From Trinickia symbiotica (GTDB lineage: Bacteria > Pseudomonadota > Gammaproteobacteria > Burkholderiales > Burkholderiaceae), in assembly GCF_002934455.1 (NCBI RefSeq), contig NZ_PTIR01000001.1, positions 558,001 to 622,000 of the forward strand: a DNA stretch of 64,000 nucleotides, given 5' to 3'. Positions within the stretch are counted from its first letter, which is position 1. Each line of letters opens with the position of its first letter. The translations under genes were made by a program, and so were the position numbers. Under the pieces are notes generated by a model, which saw only the letters and a list, made by a program, of their open reading frames with translations, was not told the DNA's origin and made no database searches. This document shows positions 61,574 to 64,000 of this stretch, piece after piece.

Positions 61574-64000
61574 ATGAATCGCCCGCTCGGCCGCATGATG
61601 CCGCTGCGCGTCATCACGACGATGTCGCCCGGTGCCCGCTGGAAGTGGCTTCTCGGGTTCGTCGCGGCAGGATTACTCGGCGTCCTCGCCTATTTCGCCT
61701 CGATTGAAATACAAACTTCGCGGCTGCAGGCACGCTACCTCGCCCGGCTCGATCGCGACGTCTCGTTCTCGCTCGAGCCCGGCCCGAGCAACAGCATCCG
61801 CTTTCCTTCGGCGTCTTTGAGCGGGCCGTACGACATCCGGCTCGGCTACGCGCGCCTCCCCGATTTCGAAAAGCGCCTCCTCGCTCGCGGCTATGTCGTC
61901 ACCCAGCAGGCGCGCGATTCATCGACGATGACCTCGATCGCCGATCATGGCCTCTTCGTACCTTATGCGGAGAAAGATCAAGGCGGCCTGAAATTGTTCG
62001 CGATGAACGACGAGCCGCTTTTCAGCGCGCGCTATCCGGCGCTCGCCTACCCGAGCTTCGATGCGATTCCGCCGCTCGTCGTGAGTGCGCTCACGTTCAT
62101 CGAGGATCGGTACCTGCTCGATACGCGCGAGCCCTACCGCAATCCCGCCATGGACTGGGGGCGCTTCACGCGCGCACTCGGCGATCAAGCTCTGCGCTTC
62201 GTCAATCCCCATCAATCGACGCCGGGCGGCAGCACGCTCGCCACGCAGATCGAGAAGTTTCGCCACTCGCCGGGCGGCCGCACCGCGACGCCGCCCGAAA
62301 AGCTGCGCCAGATCGCATCGGCATCGGTACGCGCTTATCTCGGCGGCGAGGATACGATGCCGGCGCGCCGGACGATCGTCATGCATTACCTGAACACGGT
62401 GCCGCTTGCCGCGCAGCCGGGCGTCGGCGAAATTTCCGGTCTTGGCGACGGACTCACCGCCTGGTACGGCCGCGACTTCAACGAGGTCAACAATCTGCTC
62501 GCGCAGGCGAGCCTGCAAGGCCCGAGCGGCGAGGTATCGCCCGAGACCCTCGCCAAGCAGGCGCTCGCGTTCAAGCAAACGTTGTCGTTGCTCATCGCGC
62601 AGCGCGCCCCCTCGTATTACCTCGTGCGCAATCCCGCGGCGCTGGATCGACTGACCGACAGCTATTTGCGCGTGCTGGCGGCCAACGGCGTGATCTCGCA
62701 GCCGCTGCGCGACGCCGCCCTCGCCGAACGGCTCGTGCTCAATCGCGCTTCCGCGCCGCAGCCGGTCGGCGAATCGTACGTCGCGCGCAAAGCCGTCACG
62801 CTTTTGCGGTCGCATCTTATGAATGCGCTCGGCGTCGCGAGCTACTACGATCTGGACCGGCTCGACCTGACGGCGCATGCCACGCTCGACAAGAGCCTGC
62901 AGGAAAGCGTCAGCGAGGCGCTGGCGCGCGCGAGCACCGTCGATGGCGCGAAGGCCGCGGGCCTCTACGGCTTCGAAATGCTGCGCCCGGGCGACGATCC
63001 GTCGAAGATCGCATTCAGCTTCACGCTATTCGAGCGCCGCGGCGGCGAGAATCTGCTGCGCGTGCAGACCGACAGCGTCAATCAGCCGTTCGACATCAAT
63101 CACGGCGCGCGCCTCAACCTCGGCTCGACGGCCAAGCTGCGCACGATCGTCACGTATCTGCAGATTGTCGAGAGATTGCATGCGCGCTATGCGTCGATGT
63201 CGACAGCCGAGCTCAAGCGCGTGCAACCCGACCCGCTCGACAATCTCGCGCGCTGGGCCGTCGATTACCTTTCGCATACGAACGACCGATCGCTTCCGGC
63301 GATGCTCGATGCCGCCGTCGAGCGCAAGTACTCGGCGAGCCCCGGTGAGCTGTTCTCGACGGGCGGCGGAATGCAGGCGTTCACGAATTTCGACAAGTCC
63401 GACAACGGCCGCATCCTCACGATCAGCCAAGCGTTCCAGCACTCGGTGAACCTCGTCTTCGTGCGGCTCATGCGCGACATCGTCCACTACGAGATGATCG
63501 AGGCCGCCGGGCCGTCGCTGAGCTGGACCGACGATCCCGCGCTGAGGCAGCGCTACCTCAAGCAGTTCGTCGATCAGGAGAGCCTCGTCTATCTGCATCG
63601 CTTCTACAAGAAGTACGAGGGCAAGACGCCCGATGCGGCGCTCGATACGCTGATCGCGGGCATGCACAAGTCCGCGCCGAAGCTCGCGACAGCGTTGCGC
63701 AGCGTCGCGCCCGAGGAGCCGCTTCCGTGGTTCGGCGGGCGCATGCGCGCCGCTTTGAAAGGCACGCCCGATCAGTGGCTCACCGATGGCGACCTCGCCG
63801 CGCTCTATGCCAAGTACGGCATCGACAAGTTCAACCTCAACGATCGAGGCTACATCGCGCGCGTCCATCCGATCGAGCTCTGGATGCTCAACTATCTGCG
63901 CAAGCACCCCAACGCATCCGAAAATGAATTGCGCGCGGCGAGCAAAGATGCGCGATTCACGTCCTATGCGTGGCTCTTCAAAACCCGCCATCACTTGACG
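61574..64000 (+). CDS. Transglycosylase/penicillin-binding protein (GT51), partial
   Basis: Inner-membrane peptidoglycan enzyme; 809 codons are visible and the frame is open at the window edge. A membrane anchor lies at about residues 24-43 (WLLGFVAAGLLGVLAYFAS). The GT51 glycosyltransferase domain has the catalytic Glu in TFIEDRYLLD near residue 177 and the motif GGSTLATQIEKFRHSPGG. A penicillin-binding-type transpeptidase region follows, with a Ser-x-x-Lys motif (GSTAKL) near residue 518 and later SQAFQHSVNLVFVRLM. It resembles the long single-gene transglycosylases of Burkholderiaceae, not PBP1a. The start ATG follows a purine-rich stretch (GAGGAG). Confidence 0.88.
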   Translation, partial: MNRPLGRMMPLRVITTMSPGARWKWLLGFVAAGLLGVLAYFASIEIQTSRLQARYLARLDRDVSFSLEPGPSNSIRFPSASLSGPYDIRLGYARLPDFEKRLLARGYVVTQQARDSSTMTSIADHGLFVPYAEKDQGGLKLFAMNDEPLFSARYPALAYPSFDAIPPLVVSALTFIEDRYLLDTREPYRNPAMDWGRFTRALGDQALRFVNPHQSTPGGSTLATQIEKFRHSPGGRTATPPEKLRQIASASVRAYLGGEDTMPARRTIVMHYLNTVPLAAQPGVGEISGLGDGLTAWYGRDFNEVNNLLAQASLQGPSGEVSPETLAKQALAFKQTLSLLIAQRAPSYYLVRNPAALDRLTDSYLRVLAANGVISQPLRDAALAERLVLNRASAPQPVGESYVARKAVTLLRSHLMNALGVASYYDLDRLDLTAHATLDKSLQESVSEALARASTVDGAKAAGLYGFEMLRPGDDPSKIAFSFTLFERRGGENLLRVQTDSVNQPFDINHGARLNLGSTAKLRTIVTYLQIVERLHARYASMSTAELKRVQPDPLDNLARWAVDYLSHTNDRSLPAMLDAAVERKYSASPGELFSTGGGMQAFTNFDKSDNGRILTISQAFQHSVNLVFVRLMRDIVHYEMIEAAGPSLSWTDDPALRQRYLKQFVDQESLVYLHRFYKKYEGKTPDAALDTLIAGMHKSAPKLATALRSVAPEEPLPWFGGRMRAALKGTPDQWLTDGDLAALYAKYGIDKFNLNDRGYIARVHPIELWMLNYLRKHPNASENELRAASKDARFTSYAWLFKTRHHLT

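Overview
The window is about 64 kb of GC-rich (roughly 65%) chromosome with dense, mostly operonic genes. The gene content points to a betaproteobacterium of the family Burkholderiaceae (Burkholderia, Paraburkholderia, Caballeronia or Trinickia type). The markers are a two-subunit arginine succinyltransferase (ast) operon, the hopanoid cyclitol-ether genes hpnI-J-K-L, the hutH-C-U-D-I-F-G order, MdtABC-like RND pumps and many LacI, AraC, GntR and LysR regulators. No rRNA, tRNA, CRISPR array, prophage or intact insertion sequence was seen. The genus is an inference from gene content only.

Layout, left to right. (1) 1-3280: a CUT2 sugar importer (permease cut by the window edge, double ATPase) behind a LacI regulator with a perfect operator. 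(2) 3419-5133: a YadGH-type ABC-2 exporter. Upstream of it lies a structured, promoter-to-terminator RNA candidate with no ORF (5253-5415). (3) 5850-13671: an MdtABC-type RND efflux operon; the third protein carries a long Ser/Gly/Ala-rich insertion. (4) 13913-20661: two small envelope proteins, a c-di-GMP/HDOD signalling cluster (PAS-GGDEF-EAL, HDOD-GAF, EAL-HDOD) whose first gene has a consensus sigma-28 promoter, and a second small secreted protein sharing a two-cysteine module with the first. (5) 20678-23534: an Frc-like sugar importer with a Tat-type binding protein.

(6) 23825-34936: a co-directional arginine block. HisQMP-type permeases and ATPase bring in basic amino acids, ArgR (AraC type) regulates, and AstC, AruF, AruG, AstD, AstB and AstE convert arginine to glutamate. 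A 163-bp extragenic palindrome sits inside this operon between astD and astB. (7) 35317-39999: hpnL, hpnK, hpnJ and hpnI, which build and handle glycosylated/cyclitol hopanoids. (8) 40599-50664: mixed genes. These are a PdxY homologue with altered catalytic residues, an orphan LivK-type binding protein, two aminotransferases, a cupin, two AraC regulators, a CtaG-like membrane protein, a small DUF1579-like protein and a LysR regulator.

(9) 50743-51992: a compact toxin-antitoxin-like module with a zeta-toxin-family kinase, a small partner and a HigA-like repressor with its own operator/promoter. (10) 52041-60316: a complete histidine utilisation operon (hutH, C, U, D, I, F, G) using the HutF/HutG formylglutamate route, with a HutC-type palindrome upstream. 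(11) 60798-64000: a 56-residue small protein and the start of a glycosyltransferase-51/penicillin-binding protein cut by the right edge.

The two large catabolic operons both end in glutamate, so the region reads as an amino-acid scavenging neighbourhood interleaved with envelope functions (efflux, hopanoids, peptidoglycan). The best candidates for undescribed biology are the structured RNA, the operon-internal palindrome, the altered PdxY, the three-gene zeta module, and the paired small proteins flanking the c-di-GMP cluster.
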